Shown here piece by piece: positions 1-4,620 of a stretch of 6,467 bases of DNA. The position numbers were made by a program, and so were the translations under genes. Origin of the DNA: Syntrophales bacterium. Lineage in GTDB: Bacteria > Desulfobacterota > Syntrophia > Syntrophales > UBA2192. The stretch lies in assembly GCA_025454095.1 (NCBI GenBank), contig JALOPC010000087.1, positions 1 to 6,467 on the forward strand. Reading direction: 5' to 3'. A model generated the notes under the pieces. That model was not told where the DNA came from. It searched no databases and worked only from the letters and a program-made list of their open reading frames with translations. Position 1 is the first letter of the stretch. The number at the start of each line of letters is the position of its first letter.

Positions 1-152
1 CCCCAGGCCATGATCATCTTCATGACGTCCGTGGGCGTGAAGATGAGGGCGAGAATCGCCGAGAGGAACGTCAGCAGGATGGCGAAGAGATAGGCGTCGG
101 GTAGGTAGTGCCTCATGAAATACGTGAACATGGATGCAAGCCGCCTGAGCAT
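1..152 (-). CDS. atoE: Short-chain fatty acid transporter, AtoE family (N-terminal part, cut by window edge)
   Basis: Inner-membrane permease family that carries short-chain fatty acids such as acetoacetate or butyrate. Only the first 50 codons are present; the rest lies beyond base 1. The start ATG (150-152) is preceded by AAGGAGG (161-167) at a 7-base spacing, which fixes the start well. The peptide begins MLRRLASMFTYFMRHYLPDA, followed by a first membrane helix (about residues 21-38) and ends in MKMIMAWG. The pattern of basic N-terminus, LPD, FA-x-LLT-x-L, a TP turn and M-x-x-WG matches my recollection of the start of E. coli AtoE. Family members are about 440 residues, so roughly 90 percent is missing. 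The reading frame stays open upstream to beyond base 285, but the ribosome site and family match both favour the ATG at 152. In a syntrophic or fatty-acid-degrading anaerobe it would fit acid uptake; that context is inference. Confidence 0.82.
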   Translation of the reverse strand, partial: MLRRLASMFTYFMRHYLPDAYLFAILLTFLSAILALIFTPTDVMKMIMAW

Positions 153-323
153 GATAAAACCTCCTTTCCACAATTCCTGTGATGCCCTGCAGCCCGGCCG
201 CAGCCGCGCGGGGCGAAGTGCTGATGGGGTATGAAATGGACAATAACGGAATATATACGTCTGGAGGCGCTGCCGGTGCGGATGCAAGCCCCTCCTTGTA
301 CACCCTGGGCAGATACGGCAGGA

Positions 324-342
324 AACCCGGAGATCCCGGGTT
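324..342 (-). terminator. Perfect 7-bp hairpin, possible weak terminator of the TerC-kinase unit
   Basis: AACCCGG (324-330) and CCGGGTT (336-342) form a perfect stem around a 5-base loop. Read on the minus strand it lies about 128 bases past the kinase stop codon and is followed by only a short T run (TTTCCTG, sharing the last stem bases). The stem and position suit a terminator, but the U-tract is poor, so it could instead be a leader structure for the AtoE gene. Confidence 0.3.
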
Positions 343-365
343 GAGCTGTGATGTGACCCTCTATG

Positions 366-380
366 CGGCGTTGTACGCCG
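366..380. other. Short perfect hairpin in the AtoE upstream region
   Basis: CGGCGT (366-371) pairs with ACGCCG (375-380) around a 3-base loop. No T run follows on either strand, so it is not an intrinsic terminator by itself. It lies 90 bases past the kinase stop and could act as a 3'-end stabilising structure or be incidental in GC-rich DNA. Confidence 0.35.
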
Positions 381-469
381 GACCCTTGGCTTCTATATCC
401 AATTCGGAGGATTTTTGCCAGCGTTTTTCCGTTTGGGCGGTCGGGGTGAACGGGGGCGCGATGGAGGGG

Positions 470-1273
470 CTAGAGCCGGTACCGAAGTTCGTTGCGCACG
501 GGGGTGCCCTGGGCGGACACCGTCACGATCTCGCCGATCGCCTCCAGGTCCGCCGTCCGGCGAACGGTGCCCTGGAGAATGACGGCTTTTCCGTCGAAGA
601 AGACCTTCAGGGTCGGGATCCGGATCCGGGTGTGGGTGGCGATGTGGGCCTTGATCCGGGCTGCAAGCATCCTGCCCCGCAGCAGCTCCCACGCTTCCAG
701 GGTGAGCTTTCCGGCCTTCTCCTGCAGGGCCCCGCACACGATCTCCGTGATTTCCGGGAAGGTCTGCACGGCCGTGTTGAAGACCATGTCGTAGGCGGCG
801 ACGTCGTACCAGTCGCGGTGAAAATTGGCCCGGATGAAGGCCGCCCGGTCGTTGTCCATCTTCTCGATGAGCCGGATTGCCGTCTTCCGATCCACCCCGT
901 CCTTGCGCATCACCCGCTCGACCCGCTGCTCGATGGGCGCCGTGAGCCGCACCCGCAGCACGTGGGGAAGCCCCTCGAGGAGGAAGTTGGCGCCCCGCCC
1001 CACGAGGACGACGCGGTCGTCCATGGCGCGGTCGTAAATGTAGGAGTCCATGAGCGCCATGAGGCCCTGGTACTCCCAGTCGAAGCGGTCCCAGATCGTG
1101 GGCCGGTCTTCGTCGACCTCGTTGAGCAGCGAGATCCAGCGCTCCCCCTGCGCCCGCAGATCGGCCAGGATCCGCTCCTTGCCGACGTAGTCGTAGCGCA
1201 TCCGCTCCGCGACGGCGGTGCCGATTTCCTGTCCGCCGCTCCGGTATTCACGGGATATGGTGAGGATGGCCAT
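470..1273 (-). CDS. Cytidylate-kinase-like protein with C-terminal BON domain
   Basis: A 267-residue protein with two parts. Residues 1 to about 190 resemble the cytidylate kinase-like family (Cytidylate_kin2): the start MAILTISREYRSGGQEIG is the family's Gly-rich P-loop region, which lacks a classical GK[ST] as is usual in that family. VVLVGRGANFLLEG (88-101) follows a helical stretch, and then comes an Arg/Lys-rich lid region (about 107-153, with VRLTAPIEQRVERVMRKDG). Residues about 203-267 look like a BON domain, a small fold with an alpha-beta core and the typical V-x-L-x-G-T-V strand (VILQGTV, 231-237) and closing V-R-N-E-L. Nucleotide phosphorylation is the family expectation; the true substrate is unknown. 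BON domains are mostly reported in envelope or membrane-associated proteins, yet no signal peptide is present, so this protein should be cytoplasmic. The start ATG (1271-1273) has AGGGGA (1283-1288) nine bases upstream. It lies 67 bases downstream of the TerC gene, probably in the same transcript. Confidence 0.8.
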   Translation of the reverse strand: MAILTISREYRSGGQEIGTAVAERMRYDYVGKERILADLRAQGERWISLLNEVDEDRPTIWDRFDWEYQGLMALMDSYIYDRAMDDRVVLVGRGANFLLEGLPHVLRVRLTAPIEQRVERVMRKDGVDRKTAIRLIEKMDNDRAAFIRANFHRDWYDVAAYDMVFNTAVQTFPEITEIVCGALQEKAGKLTLEAWELLRGRMLAARIKAHIATHTRIRIPTLKVFFDGKAVILQGTVRRTADLEAIGEIVTVSAQGTPVRNELRYRL

Positions 1274-1318
1274 GGCGTCGAGTCCCCTGCGGATTTCACG
1301 CGGTTGGTGTTGGATGGG

Positions 1319-1338
1319 GCCCGCCGCGAGGGGCGGGC
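1319..1338 (-). other. GC-rich hairpin between TerC and kinase genes
   Basis: Positions 1319-1325 and 1332-1338 form a perfect 7-bp GC stem with a 6-base loop, starting two bases past the TerC stop codon in the minus-strand transcript. No T run follows, so it should not terminate by the intrinsic route. It could stabilise the upstream message or tune expression of the kinase gene relative to TerC. Confidence 0.35.
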
Positions 1339-1340
1339 GG

Positions 1341-2018
1341 TCATTTCTTCGTGGAGGTCTTCCAGCGGACCCACAGCTTGCCGAGCACGATCACCCCGAG
1401 GGCGAAGACGGCCTCCATCGCGTACTGGACCCCCGCCGGGGCGTTGAAGCGCTCCACCATGACGGGGTCCGTGATGATCATCTCGGCCCCGACTTTGCCG
1501 AGCACGGCGGCCCCGATGTAGATGATCACGGGGTACTTGTCCATCAGCATGGACAGCAGGCTGCTCGTGAAGACGACGAAGGGGATGCTCAGGCCGAGGC
1601 CGAAGATGAGCAGGAACAGGTTGCCCTTCGACGCTCCGGCCACGGCCAGCACGTTGTCCACGGACATGGTGATGTCCGCGATCACGATCACCCACAGGGC
1701 CTGCCAGAGGGTCTTGGCTTCCCGGTGAACCTCCTCGCCGGGGTTGCCCTCGACGAAGAGCTTCACGGCGATCCAGAGGATGAAGAGGCCTCCGACCAAC
1801 TTCAGGTAGGGGGTCTGCAGGAGCTGCGCCGCGAAGAAGGTGAGGGCGACCCGCAGCAGGACCGCGGCGCCCGATCCGAACAGGATGCCTTTCTGCCGCT
1901 GTTTGCGGGGCAGGGAGCGCACCGCCATGGCGATGATCACGGCGTTGTCTCCCGCGAGGATGAGGTCGATGAGGATGATGCTCAGCAGGGCGGCGAAAAA
2001 TTCCCAGCTGAAGCTCAT
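1341..2018 (-). CDS. TerC family integral membrane protein
   Basis: A 225-residue polytopic membrane protein. The two family signatures are clear: DLILAGDNAVIIA (residues 18-30) and ADITMSVDNVLAVAG (114-128), each with acidic and Asn residues buried in a helix. About seven hydrophobic segments are visible, including a long one after LLQTPYLKLVGG and a C-terminal one before the basic tail WVRWKTSTKK. The family (TerC, Alx, YkoY/YjbE types) has been tied to tellurite resistance and, more recently, to manganese export and metallation of secreted proteins; which applies here cannot be told from sequence. I chose the ATG at 2018 because the protein then starts like its relatives, but its ribosome site (GGGA, 3-base spacing) is poor. 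A GTG at 2042 with AGGAG (2055-2059) 12 bases away would add eight residues. It is the first gene of a probable two-gene unit with the kinase-BON gene. Confidence 0.88.
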   Translation of the reverse strand: MSFSWEFFAALLSIILIDLILAGDNAVIIAMAVRSLPRKQRQKGILFGSGAAVLLRVALTFFAAQLLQTPYLKLVGGLFILWIAVKLFVEGNPGEEVHREAKTLWQALWVIVIADITMSVDNVLAVAGASKGNLFLLIFGLGLSIPFVVFTSSLLSMLMDKYPVIIYIGAAVLGKVGAEMIITDPVMVERFNAPAGVQYAMEAVFALGVIVLGKLWVRWKTSTKK

Positions 2019-2097
2019 ATGTCCCAGCAGGTCCGGGCTCACGTCGGGGGGGCTCTCCTGTCTCTCGAGGTCACTCCAGGGCACGGCCCCGGGGGCC

Positions 2098-2115
2098 TTT
2101 CGCTAAGTGGCGAAA
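2098..2115. promoter_or_regulatory. Perfect 18-base dyad near the presumed TerC transcription start
   Basis: TTTCGC (2098-2103) and GCGAAA (2110-2115) are exact inverted repeats with a 6-base centre. The site touches the weak candidate -10 of the minus-strand promoter and would span the transcription start. It could be a repressor site, or a hairpin if it lies in the RNA leader. Confidence 0.4.
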
Positions 2116-2141
2116 CTGGCACAAACCCCCTCGTTTGTCAA
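2113..2141 (-). promoter_or_regulatory. Candidate promoter for the TerC-kinase unit
   Basis: On the minus strand a consensus -35, TTGACA (2136-2141), is followed after 17 bases by CAGTTT (2113-2118), which matches a -10 poorly. Transcription would begin near 2106, giving a leader of about 88 bases before the ATG at 2018. The perfect -35 is the main evidence; the weak -10 suggests an activated promoter or chance. Confidence 0.4.
2121..2138. promoter_or_regulatory. Perfect 18-base dyad overlapping the TerC promoter -35/spacer
   Basis: ACAAAC (2121-2126) and GTTTGT (2133-2138) are exact inverted repeats with a 6-base centre. The site covers most of the spacer and half of the TTGACA of the candidate TerC promoter, a common place for a repressor to bind. 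Its centre is 23 bases from that of the neighbouring dyad at 2098-2115. Confidence 0.42.
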
Positions 2142-2244
2142 TGAAAATGATCTCCCCCGGATGGCGCCAAAGCGCCCGCTGTCCGGCCCTTGCGCCCCTT
2201 CCGGGGGGACCCTTCGACCGCCCCGCGGGACCCCAGATTCGCGC

Positions 2245-2272
2245 TTGCAAGATGGGGGGTTGCTGTTATAAT
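2245..2272 (+). promoter_or_regulatory. Sigma-70 promoter with extended -10 for the rightward operon
   Basis: TTGCAA (2245-2250), a 16-base spacer, and a perfect TATAAT (2267-2272) preceded by TGT, which makes an extended -10. Transcription should start near 2279-2280, about 55 bases before the first gene at 2335. It is the best promoter in the window and the only one visible for the five plus-strand genes. Confidence 0.8.
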
Positions 2273-2334
2273 ACGCAGTCCTTGTGCCCGGGTTTCCTTG
2301 CCGGCAGGGGCGCGGGGCAAAGGGGGGAGAGGGC

Positions 2335-2544
2335 ATGTCCAGAGACGCCGAGTTCCTGAAGGAGTTGCAGCGCAAGTTCGAACAGAAGCTCCGGGAGCAC
2401 GAGATCGACGTCATCGAGCACTGGAAGGAGCGCCTGGACCGGATCTACGCCCTGAGGCCCGAGGGGATCGCCTCCCTGCAGCTCGAGATCCGGAAGCTCT
2501 CCGAGACCATGGCGAACCGGGTCAAAACGTTGAAAAAGGGATGA
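2335..2544 (+). CDS. Small charged helical protein of unknown function
   Basis: A 69-residue protein that I do not recognise. It is rich in Glu, Lys, Arg and Leu, with two predicted helices (about residues 4-35 and 40-67) separated by RPEG (41-44), suggesting a helical hairpin or short coiled coil. It has no cysteine, signal peptide or membrane segment, so it should be a soluble cytoplasmic protein. I chose the ATG at 2335 because a purine-rich GGGGGGAGA lies just upstream; the frame could also open at an ATG at 2284, but that start is only a few bases from the expected transcription start and would add a Gly/Arg-rich, unhelical tail. It is the first gene after the strong promoter, and its stop codon is one base from the ATG of the HD gene, so the two are likely translated in a coupled way. 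It may be a partner or regulator of the HD protein, but that is inference only. Confidence 0.7.
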   Translation: MSRDAEFLKELQRKFEQKLREHEIDVIEHWKERLDRIYALRPEGIASLQLEIRKLSETMANRVKTLKKG

Positions 2545-2545
2545 G

Positions 2546-3121
2546 ATGAAGGAAATCGCGAATTTTCTTTTCGAAGTGGGCATGCTGAACAAGACCCCCC
2601 GAACGGGGTTTCAATTTCTCGGCTCCGGCAAGGAGTCCGTCGCGGAGCACATCCTGAGGACCCTGTTCATCGGCTACTCGCTCTGCAAGCTCGACCCGTC
2701 CGTCGACGAGCTGAAGGTGCTCCGCATGTGCCTCGTCCACGATCTTCCCGAGGCGCGGACGGGCGACATGAACTACATGTACAAGAAATACGTCACCGTC
2801 GACGAGGACAAGGCCGTGCGGGAGCTCACGGAAACCCTGCCCTTCGGAGACGAGATCAAGGCCGTCCTCGCGGAGTTCAACGAGAAGAAGACCCGGGAGT
2901 CCCTGCTGGCGCACGATGCGGACCAGCTCGGCCTCATCCTCCTGCTCAAGGAGTACGGGGACCTCGGCAACAAGTACAGCCAGGAGTGGCTCAACTATGC
3001 CGTCCGCCGGCTCTGCACCGACGAGGGCAGGAAACTCGCCGACTCCATTCTCCGGACGGACTGGACGCAGTGGTGGTTCAGGGACAAGAGCGACTGGTGG
3101 GTCAACGGCAACCGGAAATAG
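2546..3121 (+). CDS. HD-domain phosphohydrolase, YfbR/HDDC2 (5'-deoxynucleotidase) type
   Basis: A 191-residue soluble metal-dependent phosphohydrolase. The metal-binding residues of the HD fold can be followed in order: His35 in SVAEH (31-35), His65-Asp66 in VHDLPEARTGD (64-74), with Glu69 and Asp74, and Asp126 in AHDADQL (122-128). PRTGF (18-22) matches the RTGW segment of HDDC2/YfbR proteins, whose Arg contacts the nucleotide phosphate. The length fits the family (about 190-200). Relatives dephosphorylate deoxynucleoside 5'-monophosphates; the substrate here is a family inference, and the Phe in place of Trp at residue 22 could shift preference. The C-terminal 25 residues are rich in Trp (TDWTQWWFRDKSDWWV), an unusual tail. 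The gene follows the small helical protein by one base and precedes the TPR lipoprotein by 16 bases, so it sits inside an operon. Confidence 0.87.
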   Translation: MKEIANFLFEVGMLNKTPRTGFQFLGSGKESVAEHILRTLFIGYSLCKLDPSVDELKVLRMCLVHDLPEARTGDMNYMYKKYVTVDEDKAVRELTETLPFGDEIKAVLAEFNEKKTRESLLAHDADQLGLILLLKEYGDLGNKYSQEWLNYAVRRLCTDEGRKLADSILRTDWTQWWFRDKSDWWVNGNRK

Positions 3122-3137
3122 CACAGGGGGACAGAAC

Positions 3138-3896
3138 ATGAAAAGGACCCGTTCATGGATCGTGGGATTGGCGGCCCTGGCGGTGATGCTGTCGGGCTGC
3201 GTCTCCGATGCGGAACTCAAGGACAAGGCCAGGGGGCACCTCCGGATCGGGACGGCGCACATCCAGGCGGGCCAGTACGCCCAGGCTCTCAAGGAGTTGA
3301 TGGAGGCCGAGAAGCTGACGCCTGACGACCCGGTGATCCACTACAACCTGGGGATCGCCTACGAGCGAAGGGGCTTCGTCGACGATGCCGTCAGGGAGTT
3401 CCAGAAGGCGATCGCACTCAAGCCCGATTACGCGGAAGCGCACAATTACCTCGGCACGATCCAGCTGGCCCGGGGGATGTACGACGAGGCCATCCAGTCC
3501 TTCAGCCGGGCCCTGGTCAACCCGCTGTACGAGACGCCTTCGGTGCCCCTGTACAACATGGGGCGTGCGTACGTGGCCAAGGGGGACCTGAAGGGGGCCT
3601 ACGCCAGCTTCAGCGAAGCGATCCGGAAGGAGCCGCGGACGCACCTCCTGCCCGTTCTGGAGTTGAACCTCGGGGTCATCGACTACCGCCAGGGCGTCTA
3701 CCTGGAGGCCGAGAGGCACCTGCAGAAATCCGTGGCGGGGGCGCCCGGTCTGGCCGAGGCCCACTACTGGCTCGGCATGACCCAGATGCAGCTTCGCAAA
3801 CGCAAGGATGCCGCGGAGTCGTTTCAGAAAGTCATCCAGCTCGCGCCCGATTCCGACTGGGCGGTGAAATCCAGGGAAAATCTGAGCAGGCTGTAA
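3138..3896 (+). CDS. TPR-repeat lipoprotein, PilF/PilW-like
   Basis: A 252-residue exported lipoprotein. The signal peptide MKRTRSWIVGLAALAVMLSGC ends in a lipobox LSGC (18-21), with Cys21 as the lipidated residue and Val at +2, compatible with outer-membrane sorting under the E. coli rule. About six tetratricopeptide repeats fill residues 31-239, for example 31-64, 65-98, 99-132, 135-168, 172-205 and 206-239, with the usual G-x-x-Y, A-x-x-x-F and P-D spacing. The segment ALVNPLYETPSVPLYNMGRA (125-144), with its small insertion between repeats, is typical of PilF/PilW proteins, which help assemble or localise the type IV pilus secretin. No other pilus gene is in the window, so a general envelope scaffold role is also possible. 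The ATG at 3138 is chosen because AGGGGGA (3125-3131) precedes it and a good signal peptide results; the same frame is open further upstream inside the HD gene. Confidence 0.85.
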   Translation: MKRTRSWIVGLAALAVMLSGCVSDAELKDKARGHLRIGTAHIQAGQYAQALKELMEAEKLTPDDPVIHYNLGIAYERRGFVDDAVREFQKAIALKPDYAEAHNYLGTIQLARGMYDEAIQSFSRALVNPLYETPSVPLYNMGRAYVAKGDLKGAYASFSEAIRKEPRTHLLPVLELNLGVIDYRQGVYLEAERHLQKSVAGAPGLAEAHYWLGMTQMQLRKRKDAAESFQKVIQLAPDSDWAVKSRENLSRL

Positions 3897-3913
3897 CCCG
3901 GCCCAACGCCGGG
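3897..3913 (+). other. Perfect hairpin just after the TPR gene stop
   Basis: CCCGGC (3897-3902) and GCCGGG (3908-3913) pair exactly around a 5-base loop, beginning at the first base after the TAA. There is no T run, so it is not an intrinsic terminator. An alternative pairing (3900-3904 with 3911-3915) overlaps it. It fills half of the 36-base gap before the GerMN gene and may stabilise the upstream message. Confidence 0.4.
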
Positions 3914-3932
3914 CCGGCGGAATCGAGAGATC

Positions 3933-4550
3933 ATGGCAAGCAAGAGACAGAGACGGACCGAAGAGTTCAAGACGCGCAAGAAGAAGAAGACCTTCAGGCT
4001 GTTTTTCATCGTCGCCGCCGTCCTGATCGGCGGCGGGTTCCTGGCCTTCCTGTTCTGGGCCCTTTCGGACACCCTCTTCCCGCCCGATGCCCAGGAGGCC
4101 GCGGCCAAGCGGGAGAGGAAGGACGTGGTGCTTTTCTTCTCCGATGCCAACGAGCGGTTCCTCGTGCAGGAAAAGCGCCTGGTCCCGAAGGGAAAGAACG
4201 ACGTCGCCCTGGCCGAAGAGATCGTGAGGGCCCTCGCGGAAGGGCCGAAGATGGGCAGCATCCGGACGATCCCCGCGGGCGCCCGGCTGCAGGGAATCCG
4301 CATCGACGACGGGACGGCCGTTCTGAACTTCGACAACCCCTTCATCGAGCAGCACCCCGGCGGGACGGCGAGCGAGGTTGCCACCGTCTACTCGCTGGCC
4401 AACACCCTTGCCGCGAACCTGCCGGAGGTCAAACGGATCCGGATCCGGGTGGACGGCAAGGATGTCACGACGATCAAGGGGCACATCGATCTGCGCGAAC
4501 CCGTCACCCCCAACAAGGAACTCGTGAAGCAGACCCAGGGCGGGGGCTAG
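3933..4550 (+). CDS. GerMN-domain protein with N-terminal membrane anchor
   Basis: A 205-residue protein. A very basic N-terminus (RTEEFKTRKKKK, 8-19) is followed by one hydrophobic helix (about 21-44), giving an N-in, C-out inner-membrane anchor with no lipobox cysteine. Residues 64-185 match the GerMN domain: the VVLFFSD strand (65-71), an LAEEIVRALAEGP helix ending in the GP turn, an IPAG-R-L turn, the GTAVLNFDNPF segment, a YSLANTLAANLPEV helix, and the final RIRVDGK strand. The domain is known from spore germination protein GerM and the actinobacterial lipoprotein LpqB, but occurs in many non-sporulating bacteria where its role is unclear; binding in the cell envelope is the usual guess. 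The ribosome site is weak (GAGAG before the ATG). It lies 36 bases after the TPR lipoprotein and 70 before the EF-G gene. Confidence 0.85.
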   Translation: MASKRQRRTEEFKTRKKKKTFRLFFIVAAVLIGGGFLAFLFWALSDTLFPPDAQEAAAKRERKDVVLFFSDANERFLVQEKRLVPKGKNDVALAEEIVRALAEGPKMGSIRTIPAGARLQGIRIDDGTAVLNFDNPFIEQHPGGTASEVATVYSLANTLAANLPEVKRIRIRVDGKDVTTIKGHIDLREPVTPNKELVKQTQGGG

Positions 4551-4591
4551 GAAACCCCGCCGCCTCCGATCGGGTCGTGCGTGAAAGGATT

Positions 4592-4608
4592 GCCTGCGTC
4601 CCGCAGGC
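4592..4608 (+). other. Perfect hairpin 12 bases before the EF-G start codon
   Basis: GCCTGC (4592-4597) and GCAGGC (4603-4608) form a perfect 6-bp stem with loop GTCCC. The ATG of the EF-G gene follows at 4621. No T run is present. Its place in the ribosome-binding area, where no strong Shine-Dalgarno is seen, suggests an effect on translation initiation. Confidence 0.4.
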
Positions 4609-4620
4609 GACGTGGAAGCC

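Larger units (their letters stand above)
153..469. other. Non-coding stretch upstream of the AtoE gene and downstream of the kinase gene
   Basis: This 317-base interval has no supported gene. It must hold the end of the kinase transcript and the leader of the AtoE gene, both read on the minus strand. Two perfect hairpins are visible: one at 324-342 and one at 366-380. An AT-rich patch (about 250-257, reading TATATATT on the minus strand) could be a -10 element, but I find no matching -35 at 16-18 bases and no sigma-54 type GG-N10-GC element. An 11-base sequence, GGATGCAAGCC, occurs here at 280-290 and again at 132-142 inside the start of the AtoE gene. Confidence 0.6.
2019..2334. promoter_or_regulatory. 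Divergent control region between the TerC unit and the HD/TPR/GerMN/EF-G unit
   Basis: About 316 bases without a supported gene. The plus-strand promoter sits at 2245-2272. The minus-strand signals lie at 2098-2141 and include a candidate promoter and two perfect dyads. A further short stem, GGCGC-CAAA-GCGCC, is at 2163-2176, and a near-palindromic GGCCCCGGGGGCC is at 2085-2097 in the presumed TerC leader. I looked for a yybP-ykoY manganese riboswitch, which often precedes TerC-family genes, and did not recognise one. Confidence 0.6.

Noticed and set aside
153..287. N-terminal extension of the AtoE protein in the same frame from a TTG near 287
   Set aside because: The frame is open, but the strong ribosome site at 161-167 and the match to family N-termini place the start at the ATG at 152.
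179..1447. Long open plus-strand frame across the AtoE leader and kinase gene
   Set aside because: It is antisense to the kinase-BON gene, has low-complexity Pro/Arg/Gly/His-rich content and no family resemblance; GC-rich DNA commonly leaves such frames open.
2019..2141. yybP-ykoY manganese riboswitch ahead of the TerC gene
   Set aside because: TerC-family genes often carry one, and a GGAGT is present in the leader, but I could not find the conserved paired loops of the motif; a covariance-model search would settle it.
1218..2144. 308-codon plus-strand frame opposite TerC
   Set aside because: It is Asp/Glu/His-rich antisense of a clear membrane protein and has no ribosome site or family match.
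3897..3915. Intrinsic terminator between the TPR and GerMN genes
   Set aside because: The hairpin is perfect, but no T run follows and the next gene begins 36 bases after the stop.
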